Origin: Solicola gregarius
GTDB lineage: Bacteria > Actinomycetota > Actinomycetes > Propionibacteriales > Nocardioidaceae
DNA length: 64,000 nucleotides
Direction: 5' to 3'
Assembly (NCBI RefSeq): GCF_025790165.1
Contig: NZ_CP094970.1
Span: 682,001-746,000 of the forward strand
Part shown: one piece after another, positions 32,821 through 41,143 of the stretch
Layout: each line of letters starts with the position of its first letter
How positions within the stretch are numbered: the first letter of the stretch is position 1
Notes under the pieces: generated by a model
The model's input: the letters and a program-made list of their open reading frames with translations, nothing else
The model's database searches: none
Told to the model about the DNA's origin: nothing
Program-made: the position numbers and the translations under genes

Positions 32821-34131
32821 GTGACGACGCCAACGGGGACCACACCGACGACCCGGATCTTCCTCGCCCGGCTCGTCGGCCAGGCGGTGTACGACCCCTC
32901 GGGCGATCAGGTCGGCAAGGTGCGTGACGTCGTCGTCACGATCCGGTCGACGAACCCGCGGGTGCTCGGCCTGGTCGTCGAGGTGCTGGGCCGTAGGCGC
33001 ATCTTCTTGCCGATGACCCGGGTGACGTCGCTCGACGGCGGCCAGATCATCACGACGGGGGTGCTGAACGTACGCCGTTTCGAGCAGCGTGCGACCGAAC
33101 GGCTCGTCGTCGGCGAGCTCTTCGACCGAATCGTCCGGATCGCGTCGTCACAGGTCATCGGCACCGTGTACGACCTCGCCATGGAGCAGCAGCGTTCGCG
33201 TGACTGGTTCCTCAGCCAGGTGGCCGTACGCGAGCGCGGGCGCCGCTTCGGCCGCCGCGGGGCGAGCCACGTCGCCGACTGGGGCGACGTCGTCGGCCTC
33301 ACGGTCGACGAGGCTCCCCAGGGTGCGACGCATCTGCTGGAGACGATGGACGCGATGCGCCCCGCCGACCTCGCGTCCGCGCTCCACGACCTCTCCCCCA
33401 AGCGACGCGTCGAGGTAGCGACAGAGCTGGGCGACGAGCGCCTCGCCGACGTACTCGAGGAGCTGCCGGAGGCAGACCAGGTCGAGATCGTGAGCGCGCT
33501 CGACCCGGAGCGTGCGGCCGACGTACTCGAGGAGATGTCTCCCGACGACGCCGCCGACCTGATCGCCGAGCTGCCCGAGCAGACCGCCGAGCGCCTGCTG
33601 ACCCTGATGGAGCCGGACGAGGCGGAGGACGTACGCCGCCTGCTCACATACGAGGAGCGCACTGCCGGCGGCATGATGACGACCGAACCGGTGATCGTAC
33701 CCGCGGACGCGACGCTCGCGGAGGCGCTCGCCCGCGTACGCGAGCCCGAGCTGAGCCCGTCGCTCGCGGCCATGGTCTACGTGTGCCGGGCGCCGCTGGA
33801 GACGCCGACCGGCAAGTTCCTCGGCGTTGCCCACATCCAGGCCCTGCTCCGGGAGCCACCCTCGACGCTGGTGAGTGCGATCGCCGACAACGACATCGAA
33901 TGGCCGCGACCGGAGTCGTCGCTGGAGGACGTCGCCGAGGTGCTCGCGGCGTACAACATGATCGCGTGCCCCGTCGTCGACGAGAACGCCCACCTGCTCG
34001 GTGTGGTGACGGTCGACGACCTGCTCGATCACCTGCTCCCGAAGGGCTGGCGCGACCGGCGCAGTGCCGACGAGCGGGTGGGGAGCGACGGGGCCGACGA
34101 CCCGGAGAAGGCGGATGCCCATGGCACGTAA
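32821..34131 (+). CDS. MgtE N-terminal/CBS-domain protein without membrane domain
   Basis: The product is 436 aa from GTG 32821. The first 150 residues contain PRC-barrel-like repeats (VGQAVYDPSGDQVGKVRDVVV, then GTVYDLAMEQQRSRDW). The MgtE N-domain helical repeats follow (RVEVATELGDERLADVLEELP, SALDPERAADVLEEMSPDDAADLIAELP). Two CBS domains complete the protein (GGMMTTEPVIVPADATLAEAL, YNMIACPVVDENAHLLGVVTVDDLLDHL). The MgtE channel domain is absent, so it is probably a Mg-sensing regulatory protein, as in mycobacterial Rv1232c. A TACGCT -10-like box lies 8 bp before the start, so the transcript may be nearly leaderless. It overlaps the next gene by 11 bp. Confidence 0.88.
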   Translation: MTTPTGTTPTTRIFLARLVGQAVYDPSGDQVGKVRDVVVTIRSTNPRVLGLVVEVLGRRRIFLPMTRVTSLDGGQIITTGVLNVRRFEQRATERLVVGELFDRIVRIASSQVIGTVYDLAMEQQRSRDWFLSQVAVRERGRRFGRRGASHVADWGDVVGLTVDEAPQGATHLLETMDAMRPADLASALHDLSPKRRVEVATELGDERLADVLEELPEADQVEIVSALDPERAADVLEEMSPDDAADLIAELPEQTAERLLTLMEPDEAEDVRRLLTYEERTAGGMMTTEPVIVPADATLAEALARVREPELSPSLAAMVYVCRAPLETPTGKFLGVAHIQALLREPPSTLVSAIADNDIEWPRPESSLEDVAEVLAAYNMIACPVVDENAHLLGVVTVDDLLDHLLPKGWRDRRSADERVGSDGADDPEKADAHGT

Positions 34132-34645
34132 CGAGCGCCGGCTCCGCCTGGACCAGCCGGTCGACACCCGTCGCGTACGCCGGCCCGACTACGACCCGGA
34201 GACGTTCGGCCGATTCGCGGAGACGTTCGCGCGGTTCATGGGCACGGCACGGTTCATCGGCTACATGACGGTCGTCATCGCCGTGTGGATCGTGTGGAAC
34301 GTGCCCTGGGGGCCGGATCGAGCGCGCTGGGACGAGTATCCGTTCATCTTCCTCACCCTCGTGCTGTCCCTGCAGGCGTCGTACGCCGCCCCGCTCATCC
34401 TGCTCGCGCAGAACCGCCAGGAGGCACGCGACCGGGTGACGCGAGAGCAGGACCGCGACGCCAACAACCGCGCGCAGGCCAATATGGAGTTCCTCGCCCG
34501 CGAGGTCGCGAGCCTGCGCCACGGGCTCGGTGAGGTCGCCACCCGCGACTACCTGCGCTCGGAGCTGCGGGCCCTGCTGGCCGATCTCGACCAGCGTGTC
34601 GAGCGTCCGAGCCAAGCCCCGTCGGAAGTACCCGACCCGGACTGA
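34121..34645 (+). CDS. DUF1003 membrane protein
   Basis: The product is 174 aa from ATG 34121 (AAGGCGG 6 bp upstream); ATG 34115 is also possible. Two TM helices (about 43-62 and 75-97) with the DUF1003 pattern FIGYMTVVIAVWIVWNV and WDEYPFIFLTLVLSLQASYAAPLILLAQNRQ. A long acidic/basic helical C-terminus follows (DRDANNRAQANMEFLAREV). It is coupled to the MgtE-N/CBS gene. Function unknown; association with divalent-cation homeostasis is inferred from this neighbour. Confidence 0.88.
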   Translation: MARNERRLRLDQPVDTRRVRRPDYDPETFGRFAETFARFMGTARFIGYMTVVIAVWIVWNVPWGPDRARWDEYPFIFLTLVLSLQASYAAPLILLAQNRQEARDRVTREQDRDANNRAQANMEFLAREVASLRHGLGEVATRDYLRSELRALLADLDQRVERPSQAPSEVPDPD

Positions 34646-34723
34646 CGAGAACGCAACCAGGCGGGATGCCCGGCCGACCGAGCCCAGCGACTCCCTACTG
34701 GCGGGACCTCGTAGCATCGAGAC

Positions 34724-35869
34724 ATGGCAGCTATCACCGAGTCGGCCGTACGCGACGCGCTCGCGACCGTCAACGACCCCGAGATCAAGCGCCCCATCAC
34801 CGACCTCGGCATGGTCGACACGGTCGGGATCGACGGTGGCAACGTGCTGGTACGCATCCTGCTGACCGTCTCGGGCTGTCCGCTCAAGGCGACGCTGACC
34901 AACGACGTGACGGAGGCCGTTTCGGGGCTCGACGGTGTGTCCGACGTCCGGGTCGATCTCGGTGTGATGTCGGAGGAGCAGCGCAAGGAGCTCCAGGAGA
35001 CCCTGCGCGGCGGGAAGTCCGAACGCGAGATCCCGTTCGCACGCCCCGACTCGCTGACCAAGGTGTTCGCCATCGCGTCCGGCAAGGGCGGCGTCGGCAA
35101 ATCCTCGGTCACCGTCAACCTCGCGCTCGCCATGGCCGAGCAGGGCCTCTCGGTCGGCATCGTCGACGCCGACATCTACGGTCACTCGGTGCCCGACATG
35201 CTCGGGGTCGGCGATACGCGTCCCACCCAGGTCGAAGACATGATCATGCCCGTTCCGGTCAACGGACTGAAGGTGATCAGCATCGGCATGCTCAAGCCCC
35301 GCAAGGACCAGGTGGTCGCGTGGCGCGGTCCGATGCTCGACCGGGCGCTCGTACAGATGCTGAGCGATGTGTACTGGGGCGATCTCGACGCGCTGCTGCT
35401 CGACCTGCCGCCGGGCACGGGTGACGTGGCGATCAGCCTGGGCCAGCATCTGGCGAACGCGGAGGTCATCGTGGTCACGACGCCGCAGCAGGCGGCCGCA
35501 TCGGTCGCCGAGCGGGCGGGCACGATGGCCTCGATGATGCACCAACGAGTCGTCGGAGTCGTCGAGAACATGTCGTACCTCGAGCACCCGACCAACCCGG
35601 GCGAGCGAATCGACGTGTTCGGCACGGGCGGCGCAGCCCAGGTGGCGTCGACGCTCAGCGAGCGGTTCGGCTACGACGTACCCGTGCTCGCGCAGGTGCC
35701 GCTCGACCCGAAGCTGCGCGAGGGCGGCGACAACGGGACGCCGATCGTCCTTTCGGACCCCGGCTCCGTCGCGGCCCAAGAGCTCACGCGGGTCGCGAAG
35801 ACGCTCGGCGGCCGATCGCGCGGCCTCGCGGGCATGCAGCTCGGTCTCTCGCCCGCCAGCGGCCTCTGA
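34724..35869 (+). CDS. mrp: Iron-sulfur cluster carrier ATPase Mrp/ApbC
   Basis: The product is 381 aa. The N-terminal MIP18/DUF59 domain is at 1-95 (VNDPEIKRPITDLGMVD, LTVSGCPLKATL). The P-loop domain has the deviant Walker A GKGGVGKS (120-127), DADIYGHSVPDMLG and LLLDLPPGTGDVAISLGQ. The usual C-terminal CPxC cluster ligands are not obvious; VVENMSYLEHP stands where many members have ENMSxFxCP. This is a variant seen in several actinobacteria. It assembles or delivers Fe-S clusters in the cytoplasm. Neighbourhood tatB-sigE matches mycobacteria. Confidence 0.93.
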   Translation: MAAITESAVRDALATVNDPEIKRPITDLGMVDTVGIDGGNVLVRILLTVSGCPLKATLTNDVTEAVSGLDGVSDVRVDLGVMSEEQRKELQETLRGGKSEREIPFARPDSLTKVFAIASGKGGVGKSSVTVNLALAMAEQGLSVGIVDADIYGHSVPDMLGVGDTRPTQVEDMIMPVPVNGLKVISIGMLKPRKDQVVAWRGPMLDRALVQMLSDVYWGDLDALLLDLPPGTGDVAISLGQHLANAEVIVVTTPQQAAASVAERAGTMASMMHQRVVGVVENMSYLEHPTNPGERIDVFGTGGAAQVASTLSERFGYDVPVLAQVPLDPKLREGGDNGTPIVLSDPGSVAAQELTRVAKTLGGRSRGLAGMQLGLSPASGL

Positions 35870-35887
35870 CCCGACGGGACGACGACG

Positions 35888-36256
35888 ATGTTCGATATCG
35901 GGCCCGCGGAGATCGTGGTCATCGTCGTCATCGCGATCGTGGTCTTCGGCCCCGACAAGCTGCCGCAGTTCGCCCGTCAGGCCGGCCGGTTCCTGAAGAC
36001 GGCGCGGCGGATGATGGACGATGCGAAGTCCGATCTCGCCGCCGAGATGGGCGACGACTTCGACGGGCTGAAGGACCTCAACCTCCGCGAGCTCGATCCG
36101 CGCGAGATCGTCCGCCGCAACGTCGTCGAGGCGATGGAGTCCGGTGACGACAAGACGAACGCCGACAAGGACGAGTCCGATGGCCCACGCAGGCGGCGTG
36201 GACACCGCCCGCTCGGCATCGGCGAGCGGCCGCCGTACGACCCCGAGTCGACGTAG
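35888..36256 (+). CDS. tatB: Sec-independent translocase subunit TatB
   Basis: The product is 122 aa. The N-terminal TM helix MFDIGPAEIVVIVVIAIVV is followed by the FGPDKLPQFARQAGRFL hinge and amphipathic helix conserved in TatB. An acidic-to-basic tail ends in RRRRGHRPLG. It recognises twin-arginine substrates with TatC. It starts 18 bp after mrp, the same operon. TatC and TatA are not in this window. Confidence 0.92.
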   Translation: MFDIGPAEIVVIVVIAIVVFGPDKLPQFARQAGRFLKTARRMMDDAKSDLAAEMGDDFDGLKDLNLRELDPREIVRRNVVEAMESGDDKTNADKDESDGPRRRRGHRPLGIGERPPYDPEST

Positions 36257-36270
36257 GCCCCGCTTGGCCA

Positions 36271-36330
36271 GAGTTTGGCGCGAATTGCACCACCGGAGCG
36301 CCGAGACATGGTGCAATTCGCACCAAACTC
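36271..36330. terminator. Hairpin between convergent tatB and anti-sigma genes
   Basis: Positions 36271-36292 pair with 36309-36330 (21 of 22, 16-nt loop). It starts 14 bp after the tatB stop and ends 15 bp before the opposing stop. The arm core TGGCGCGAATT resembles the TGGCGCAAGT core of the 28.7-kb and 50.3-kb hairpins. Confidence 0.65.
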
Positions 36331-36345
36331 CTCACTACGGTGGCC

Positions 36346-37614
36346 CTACACGGGCGCGACCCACGACCCCATCTGCTGCAGCCCGTTCTGGACCCGGTCG
36401 AGCGCGCCCGACTCGATCCGCTCGTGCGGAAGCTCCGCGACGGCGTCCCGCAGACGGCCGGCGGCCGCATCGGTGACGACGGTGTAGACCACGCCGTCGG
36501 CCGACCAGACCGCGATACTGGGCTCGCCCGTCCGCAGCCACACCGGGGAACCGCCGACACGGTGCCGCTCGAACCCGTCGAGATCCGACTCGTCGAGCGC
36601 GCCCCGCTGCTCGTACAACGCGAGCCGGGTCAGCCCGTCGGTGTACGTCAGGCGTACGACGTGCTGGTTGCCGACGTCGACCCAGTGCCCGCGCACCCGG
36701 CCCATGTCGCGGGCGAGCAGGTCGTGACAGGGCCATCCGGACTTCGCGAGTGCGTCGAGCGTCTGCGCACTGATCGGGGAGATCGTCGCGCCGTCGACCG
36801 CGCCGCCGGTGTCGGCGGACGCGCTCGATGCGTCGTCCGCACCGTAGTCGCGGCTGTCCGCGACGGATCCGTCATCGTCGTACAGCAGCCTGCGCAGCAG
36901 CTCGCCGGTTGCCGAGTCGATCCAGAACACTGCCGCGACGTCGCCGCCGCGAACCGCGCGGACCTCGACGGCCTCCCGGCCGCGGATCTGCCCGGACGTA
37001 CCAGTGGTGATGCGGTAGTTGCGTACGAGCTGGTCGAGGTAGCTCGACTGTCCAGCGGCGTCACGCAGCAGGCGCACAGCGTCGGCGTCGTCCGCGTCGA
37101 CGTCCGTACGGTCGTCGACGAGCAGCGACGACGTCGTCACCTGCCGGATCGTGTCGACGGCCGACGGTGCGGCGATCCGATCGCCGCTCGACGGCATCGC
37201 CGGCGCGGACTCGTTGAAGTCGGCGGCGAACTGCTCGACGGGCGGGCGTACTTCTCCCTCACCCGCATCGGCGGGACTGCCGATCACGTACGCGAGTGCG
37301 GTCACCGTGACCGTGGCACCCGAGACCGCCACCAGCGCGCGCATCGTGCTCGAACGCAGGCAACGCGTCAGCCAGCCGGGCGAAGAGGGCTCCGCCGCGG
37401 CGGCGAGCCGATGGACGTCGCTCAGCGACGCGAGCAGATGATCCGGGGCCCGTACCTGACCGAGCGAGGTCATCCGCGACTTCAGCAGCTGCTGCTCGCG
37501 CACCTTTCGCCGGCACTCGGCGCAGGACGCGACGTGGGTCTCGGCGATGCGACGTTCGTCGACCGGCAACTGGCCGTCGACGAACGCCGCGATCCGATCA
37601 CCCAGATGTGTCAT
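36346..37614 (-). CDS. Transmembrane zinc-finger anti-sigma factor with RseB-like outer domain
   Basis: The product is 422 aa. The N-terminal ZAS zinc site is H27-X3-C31-X2-C34 (HVASCAEC). One TM helix spans about 92-111. A roughly 300-residue extracytoplasmic part resembles the MucB/RseB lipoprotein-sensor fold ([35 protein letters not shown]). It is much longer than mycobacterial RseA (about 150 aa). Its ATG overlaps the sigE stop (ATGA), so it is made with SigE and is its likely inhibitor, released by envelope stress. Confidence 0.88.
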   Translation of the reverse strand: MTHLGDRIAAFVDGQLPVDERRIAETHVASCAECRRKVREQQLLKSRMTSLGQVRAPDHLLASLSDVHRLAAAAEPSSPGWLTRCLRSSTMRALVAVSGATVTVTALAYVIGSPADAGEGEVRPPVEQFAADFNESAPAMPSSGDRIAAPSAVDTIRQVTTSSLLVDDRTDVDADDADAVRLLRDAAGQSSYLDQLVRNYRITTGTSGQIRGREAVEVRAVRGGDVAAVFWIDSATGELLRRLLYDDDGSVADSRDYGADDASSASADTGGAVDGATISPISAQTLDALAKSGWPCHDLLARDMGRVRGHWVDVGNQHVVRLTYTDGLTRLALYEQRGALDESDLDGFERHRVGGSPVWLRTGEPSIAVWSADGVVYTVVTDAAAGRLRDAVAELPHERIESGALDRVQNGLQQMGSWVAPV

Positions 37615-38207
37615 CGAGCTCCCGTTGGGGCGGCGTCGAGCGGCCCGGCGAAGCGCGTACGACCGGCCGACGGGGCACGGTGCGCGAGTGCTCGCCGCAG
37701 CTGCTGGCGGCCACGGTGGATCCGGGAGCGGACCGTGCCGAGCTTGACGCCGAGCGTGTCGGCGATCTCCTCGTATGACAATCCCTCCATGTCACACAGC
37801 ACGACCGCTACCCGGAAGTCCTCGGAGAGGGACGCGAGCGCCTCCTCGACATCGGGGTCGAGGTTGGCGTCGTAGATGGCGTACTCGGGCGAGGGGTCCG
37901 ACCCGGCGAACCGCTCCTCCGCGCCCTCGGCGAAACCGTCGAAACGGAACTTCTGACGCCGGCGTACCCGGTCGAGGAAGAGGTTCGTCGTGATGCGGTG
38001 CAGCCATCCCTCGAACGAACCGGGGACGAAGCTGTCGAGCGACCGGAACACGCGGATGAAGACCTCCTGGGTGAGGTCCTCGGCGTCGTGCTTGTTGCCC
38101 GTGAGCCGGTACGCGAGCCGGTAGACGCGCGTCGAGTGCTGCTCGACGATGTCTGCCCACTCGGCCACGTTCGACTCCTCGGCAACCTGTTGATCGGTGC
38201 TCGTCAT
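37611..38207 (-). CDS. sigE: ECF sigma factor SigE
   Basis: The product is 198 aa. Region 2 has [19 protein letters not shown] and [15 protein letters not shown]; region 4 has [18 protein letters not shown] and [18 protein letters not shown] with [13 protein letters not shown]. It directs RNA polymerase to envelope-stress promoters. An ECF-type promoter (GGGAAC-N17-CGTT) lies upstream, so it autoregulates. The order O-methyltransferase / sigE / anti-sigma / tatB / mrp is conserved with mycobacteria, except that htrA is missing here. Confidence 0.95.
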   Translation of the reverse strand: MTSTDQQVAEESNVAEWADIVEQHSTRVYRLAYRLTGNKHDAEDLTQEVFIRVFRSLDSFVPGSFEGWLHRITTNLFLDRVRRRQKFRFDGFAEGAEERFAGSDPSPEYAIYDANLDPDVEEALASLSEDFRVAVVLCDMEGLSYEEIADTLGVKLGTVRSRIHRGRQQLRRALAHRAPSAGRTRFAGPLDAAPTGAR

Positions 38208-38266
38208 TTCGGCGCTCCTTCACCCCTGAGGTACCGGAACACCATCGTGTCTGTCTCACCTGAGAG

Positions 38267-38293
38267 AACGCCCAGAATCCGATGACCGTTCCC
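38267..38293 (-). promoter_or_regulatory. ECF (SigE-type) promoter of sigE
   Basis: On the minus strand GGGAAC (38293-38288) and CGTT (38270-38267) are separated by 17 nt. This fits the mycobacterial SigE/SigH-type consensus. Transcription would start near 38260, about 50 bp before the sigE start. Confidence 0.65.
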
Positions 38294-38404
38294 CAAGACC
38301 GGCCCGACCCCTGTAATCGACGCCACAACCGGCCGCTTCCGGCGCCGTGCCATAGGCTGACGCCTGAGGATCTGTACACGAAGGAGCCGACCATCGCTAC
38401 CGAG

Positions 38405-39031
38405 ATGACACCGCAGAGCTGGGCGTACGCCGAGACGTACGTCGAGGAGGACGAGTTCGTCGCGGCCGCGCGCATCCGTGCCGCCGAGGTCGGCGTGACC
38501 CCGATCGGGTCGGGGGGCGGCTCGGTTCTGACCCTCCTCGCGTCCGTTACCGGGGCGCAGTCCGTCGTCGAGATCGGCACCGGCACCGGCGTGTCCGGGC
38601 TGTGGCTGCTGCGCGGCATGCAACCCGACGGCGTCCTCACCTCGGTCGACACCGAGGCCGAACACCAGCGGCTGGCCCGCGAGACCTTCACCGAGGCGGG
38701 CATCCCGTCGCAACGGTATCGGCTGATCTCCGGCTCCGCCCTCGACGTCCTTCCCCGGCTCACCGACGGCCACTACGACCTGATCTTCGTCGATGCGGCG
38801 AAGGAGGAGTACGTCGGCTACCTCGCGGAGGCCGCGCGGCTGCTGCGTCCGGGCGGTGTCGTCGCGTTCGACAACGCGCTGTGGCACGGCCGGGTGGCCG
38901 ATCCGGCTCAGCGAGACGCGCAGACCACGACCCTCCGTGAGCTCGGGCGTACGATCCGCGAGGACGAGTCGTTCGTGTCCGCCTTGCTCCCCGTCGGCGA
39001 CGGGCTGCTCGTCGCACAGAAGTCCCGCTGA
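38405..39031 (+). CDS. SAM-dependent O-methyltransferase (family 3)
   Basis: The product is 208 aa from ATG 38405. MTPQSWAYAETYVEEDE is the typical start of the Rv1220c-like family. The SAM loop VVEIGTGTGVSGLWLL, the acidic VDTEAEHQ, DLIFVDAAKEEY (metal-binding Asp) and VAFDNALWHG follow. The catechol-OMT-like fold methylates small phenolic or other hydroxyl substrates. AAGGAG at 38381-38386 is too far (18 nt) from this ATG but 6 nt from an in-frame ATC at 38393, so initiation may occur there. It is divergent from sigE as in mycobacteria. Confidence 0.9.
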   Translation: MTPQSWAYAETYVEEDEFVAAARIRAAEVGVTPIGSGGGSVLTLLASVTGAQSVVEIGTGTGVSGLWLLRGMQPDGVLTSVDTEAEHQRLARETFTEAGIPSQRYRLISGSALDVLPRLTDGHYDLIFVDAAKEEYVGYLAEAARLLRPGGVVAFDNALWHGRVADPAQRDAQTTTLRELGRTIREDESFVSALLPVGDGLLVAQKSR

Positions 39032-39047
39032 CGCTCCCGCTACGGGA

Positions 39048-39509
39048 TCAGCGACGGCGCCACCAGCGGCGCTTCGCCGGGCGCTGGTCCATGGCGTCCT
39101 GCCGACCGCCGGCGCGCGCCTTGCGTAGCCGTGCCCATCGCTCGACCATGTCGTCGACGTCGACGATCGGCGCGATGACCTGCGGCATCCCTACCGGCGC
39201 CGGCTGCATCCGGTCGCGTCGTACGCGGCGGTTGTAGTCGACCAACACCTCGCGCACGGTCTCCTCGCGCGAGACCTCGGTCAGCGACTCCGGGAAGCCC
39301 TCGGCCTCCTTGCGCAACTGCACCGCGCTCGGAAGCACGGCGGTCATGTCCAAGCGCTCGCGTTCGATCAGGCCCTTGACCCACCAGTCGGGATCGTTGG
39401 TCGAACCGAGGTCCAGCGGCTTGCCCGCACCCGGCAGATCGTCGAACGCTCCCCGCGCCTGAGCCTCACGGATCTGGCGTTCGACGGCGTCCATTCCTGG
39501 GTCGCTCAT
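39048..39509 (-). CDS. DUF1992 (DnaJ-C28-homology) protein
   Basis: The product is 153 aa from ATG 39509 (GGAG 5 bp upstream). VERQIREAQARGAFDDLPGAGKPLDL is the DUF1992 hallmark, and DWWVKGLIERERL follows. The C-terminus is strongly basic (RPAKRRWWRRR). It is a cytoplasmic protein of unknown function. Convergent with the O-methyltransferase gene. Confidence 0.9.
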   Translation of the reverse strand: MSDPGMDAVERQIREAQARGAFDDLPGAGKPLDLGSTNDPDWWVKGLIERERLDMTAVLPSAVQLRKEAEGFPESLTEVSREETVREVLVDYNRRVRRDRMQPAPVGMPQVIAPIVDVDDMVERWARLRKARAGGRQDAMDQRPAKRRWWRRR

Positions 39510-39639
39510 GGTCTCCACCCCACGTCGTCGTCGACGCCTCCAGGGTACCGAGGCCTGCGCCGGCCCAGGGACGGGCTCGGGGTTCAACCGCGCCACAACG
39601 GGTAGGGGAACCGCGTACCCGCACGACGAGGAGAGGCGT

Positions 39640-40269
39640 ATGAACCGCACAACCGCACTCGCGGCCGCGTTGGTGACGACCGCCGCACTGTCGCTCGCGA
39701 CCCCACCGACCCAGGCCCAGCCGCCGACCGCCGTGACGACATCGGTGCAGACCGAGGCCGAGCACGTCATCTCGTTCGAACACCAGTGGCAGGAGACCGG
39801 CTACTGGTGTGGGCCCGCCGCGACCCGGGTGGCACTGACCGCTGCCGGCCAGTATCCGTCGCAGGCCGATCTGGCCGCGGAACTGCCCACCGACGAGGGT
39901 GGCACCGACCACATCAGCCAGGTCACCGACGTACTCAACGCACACGGCGCCGGCAACTACGTCACGACGGAGATGCCGAACGACCCGCCCACCGCCGAAC
40001 AGGAGCAGAAGCTCTGGGACGACGTCGTACGTACGGTCGACCAGGACCGGGCGGTCGTCGCGAACATCGTGGCACCGCCGAGCAACCACCCGCCGGGATA
40101 CCCGTCGGACCAGACCATCTACCACTACTTCGCGGTCGTCGGCTACAACGCCGAGACGAGCCAGGTCTACATCGCCGACTCGGCGGGCTTCAGCCAGGGC
40201 ACCTACTGGCTGGACTTCCACCAGCTGGCGACGCTGGTGCCGCCGAAGGGCTACTCCGCGATCGCCTGA
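39640..40269 (+). CDS. Secreted C39/papain-like cysteine peptidase
   Basis: The product is 209 aa; ATG 39640 with GAGGAGAGG upstream. A signal peptide (about 1-26, cleaving after TQA) precedes a peptidase_C39-like domain. Catalytic Cys 57 sits in ETGYWCGPAATRVAL, the His in TIYHYFAVVGYN (His 162), and an Asp in YIADSAG (Asp 180). It acts outside the cell. The family also includes inactive or bacteriocin-processing members, but this one keeps the triad. No ABC transporter is fused. Confidence 0.85.
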   Translation: MNRTTALAAALVTTAALSLATPPTQAQPPTAVTTSVQTEAEHVISFEHQWQETGYWCGPAATRVALTAAGQYPSQADLAAELPTDEGGTDHISQVTDVLNAHGAGNYVTTEMPNDPPTAEQEQKLWDDVVRTVDQDRAVVANIVAPPSNHPPGYPSDQTIYHYFAVVGYNAETSQVYIADSAGFSQGTYWLDFHQLATLVPPKGYSAIA

Positions 40270-40285
40270 CCCAGGTCGCGGCTGC

Positions 40286-40630
40286 CTACCGCTCGTACGC
40301 CGCCGAGGGCGCGAACCCATCGCCGCCCTCGGCGACGGCGACGATCGTGCACTCCTCGATCGCGATCGGCGACTCGCCGACGATCGCCGAACCCGGTGAG
40401 TCGGCGGCGCTCGCGGTGAACGACGCCTGGAAGGCGGCTCGGGCGGCATCGGACTCGAAGACGTAGCAGCCCTCGAACCACTCGCCGTCGCGTGCCCGCC
40501 ACGTCTTGAAGCGAAGTCCGTCCATGCCGCTGAACCGCTCGTGCGATGAGTCGCGTACGTACGCGCCAAGGCGGTCGAGGGTGTCGGCGGGCGCGTTCGC
40601 GAGCGACCAGCGGACCGTCAGGCCGTGCAT
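40286..40630 (-). CDS. YdhR-like monooxygenase-fold protein
   Basis: The product is 114 aa. A small ferredoxin-like alpha/beta barrel with GLRFKTWRARDGEWFEGCYVFESD resembles YdhR/ABM-type proteins. Cofactor and substrate are unknown. It lies 4 bp downstream of the DUF3117 gene on the same strand, suggesting co-transcription. Confidence 0.65.
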   Translation of the reverse strand: MHGLTVRWSLANAPADTLDRLGAYVRDSSHERFSGMDGLRFKTWRARDGEWFEGCYVFESDAARAAFQASFTASAADSPGSAIVGESPIAIEECTIVAVAEGGDGFAPSAAYER

Positions 40631-40634
40631 CCGA

Positions 40635-40799
40635 TCAGCCGATGCCTTGAAGCAACGTCCCGAGCTCGCTGGCCTCGTCGGCGTTCAACTCGACGACCAA
40701 CCGGCCACCTCCTTCGAGTGGGACGCGCATGACGATTCCGCGCCCTTCCTTGGTGACCTCCATCGGCCCGTCTCCGGTCCGTGGCTTCATGGCCGCCAT
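40635..40799 (-). CDS. DUF3117 small protein
   Basis: The product is 54 aa from ATG 40799 (MAAMKPRTGDGPMEV). It is an almost invariant actinobacterial microprotein (DUF3117; Rv1211 in mycobacteria), with GRGIVMRVPLEGGGRLVVEL forming a beta sheet. Function unknown. It has its own promoter-like element about 70 bp upstream. Confidence 0.93.
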   Translation of the reverse strand: MAAMKPRTGDGPMEVTKEGRGIVMRVPLEGGGRLVVELNADEASELGTLLQGIG

Positions 40800-41143
40800 G
40801 CGGTTACCCCTTCCGTTGTGACACGCGGCTCCCGGCGACAGCGACGGGAGATCTGCGAAATGCCTCACACCATTATCCCCTATGCCGCCGCCGGCTGGAA
40901 ACGACGTCGGAATACTGGGCCCGCGCCGTACGCCCGCGTACGGCAGACTCTGCGGAAGAGCCCGACCCAGGCCGCGTCGGTAAACCCCACGTCGGCTCGC
41001 ATGCCTCCGCATCCCGCCTGGCTGCGTTGCGGATCGCTCGAAGGAGGATCGACTACGACTTCGCTCCCGCGCCTTGCCAGATCGGGCGCGGAGACCCGCT
41101 CGCTGATCGACGCGAGGTTCACCGACACGACCTAGGAGCGCCC
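40800..41143. other. Intergenic stretch without a supported gene
   Basis: This divergent region between DUF3117 and the crotonase gene holds a promoter-like element at 40872-40901 for the leftward gene and TAGGAG (41133-41138) as ribosome-binding site for the rightward gene. Open frames here have no recognisable protein features; nothing else is seen. Confidence 0.5.
40872..40901 (-). promoter_or_regulatory. Vegetative promoter of the DUF3117 gene
   Basis: On the minus strand TTTCCA (40901-40896) and GATAAT (40877-40872) are 18 nt apart, a reasonable sigma-70-type promoter about 70 bp before the start codon. Confidence 0.4.

Noticed and set aside
33644-36316. 890-codon minus-strand frame opposite MgtE-N, DUF1003, mrp and tatB
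   Set aside because: The translation has no family features and is an artefact of high GC; the plus-strand genes have clear motifs.
40880-41128. 82-codon minus-strand frame in the DUF3117-crotonase gap
   Set aside because: No ribosome-binding site or recognisable protein features; it lies upstream of the promoter-like element.
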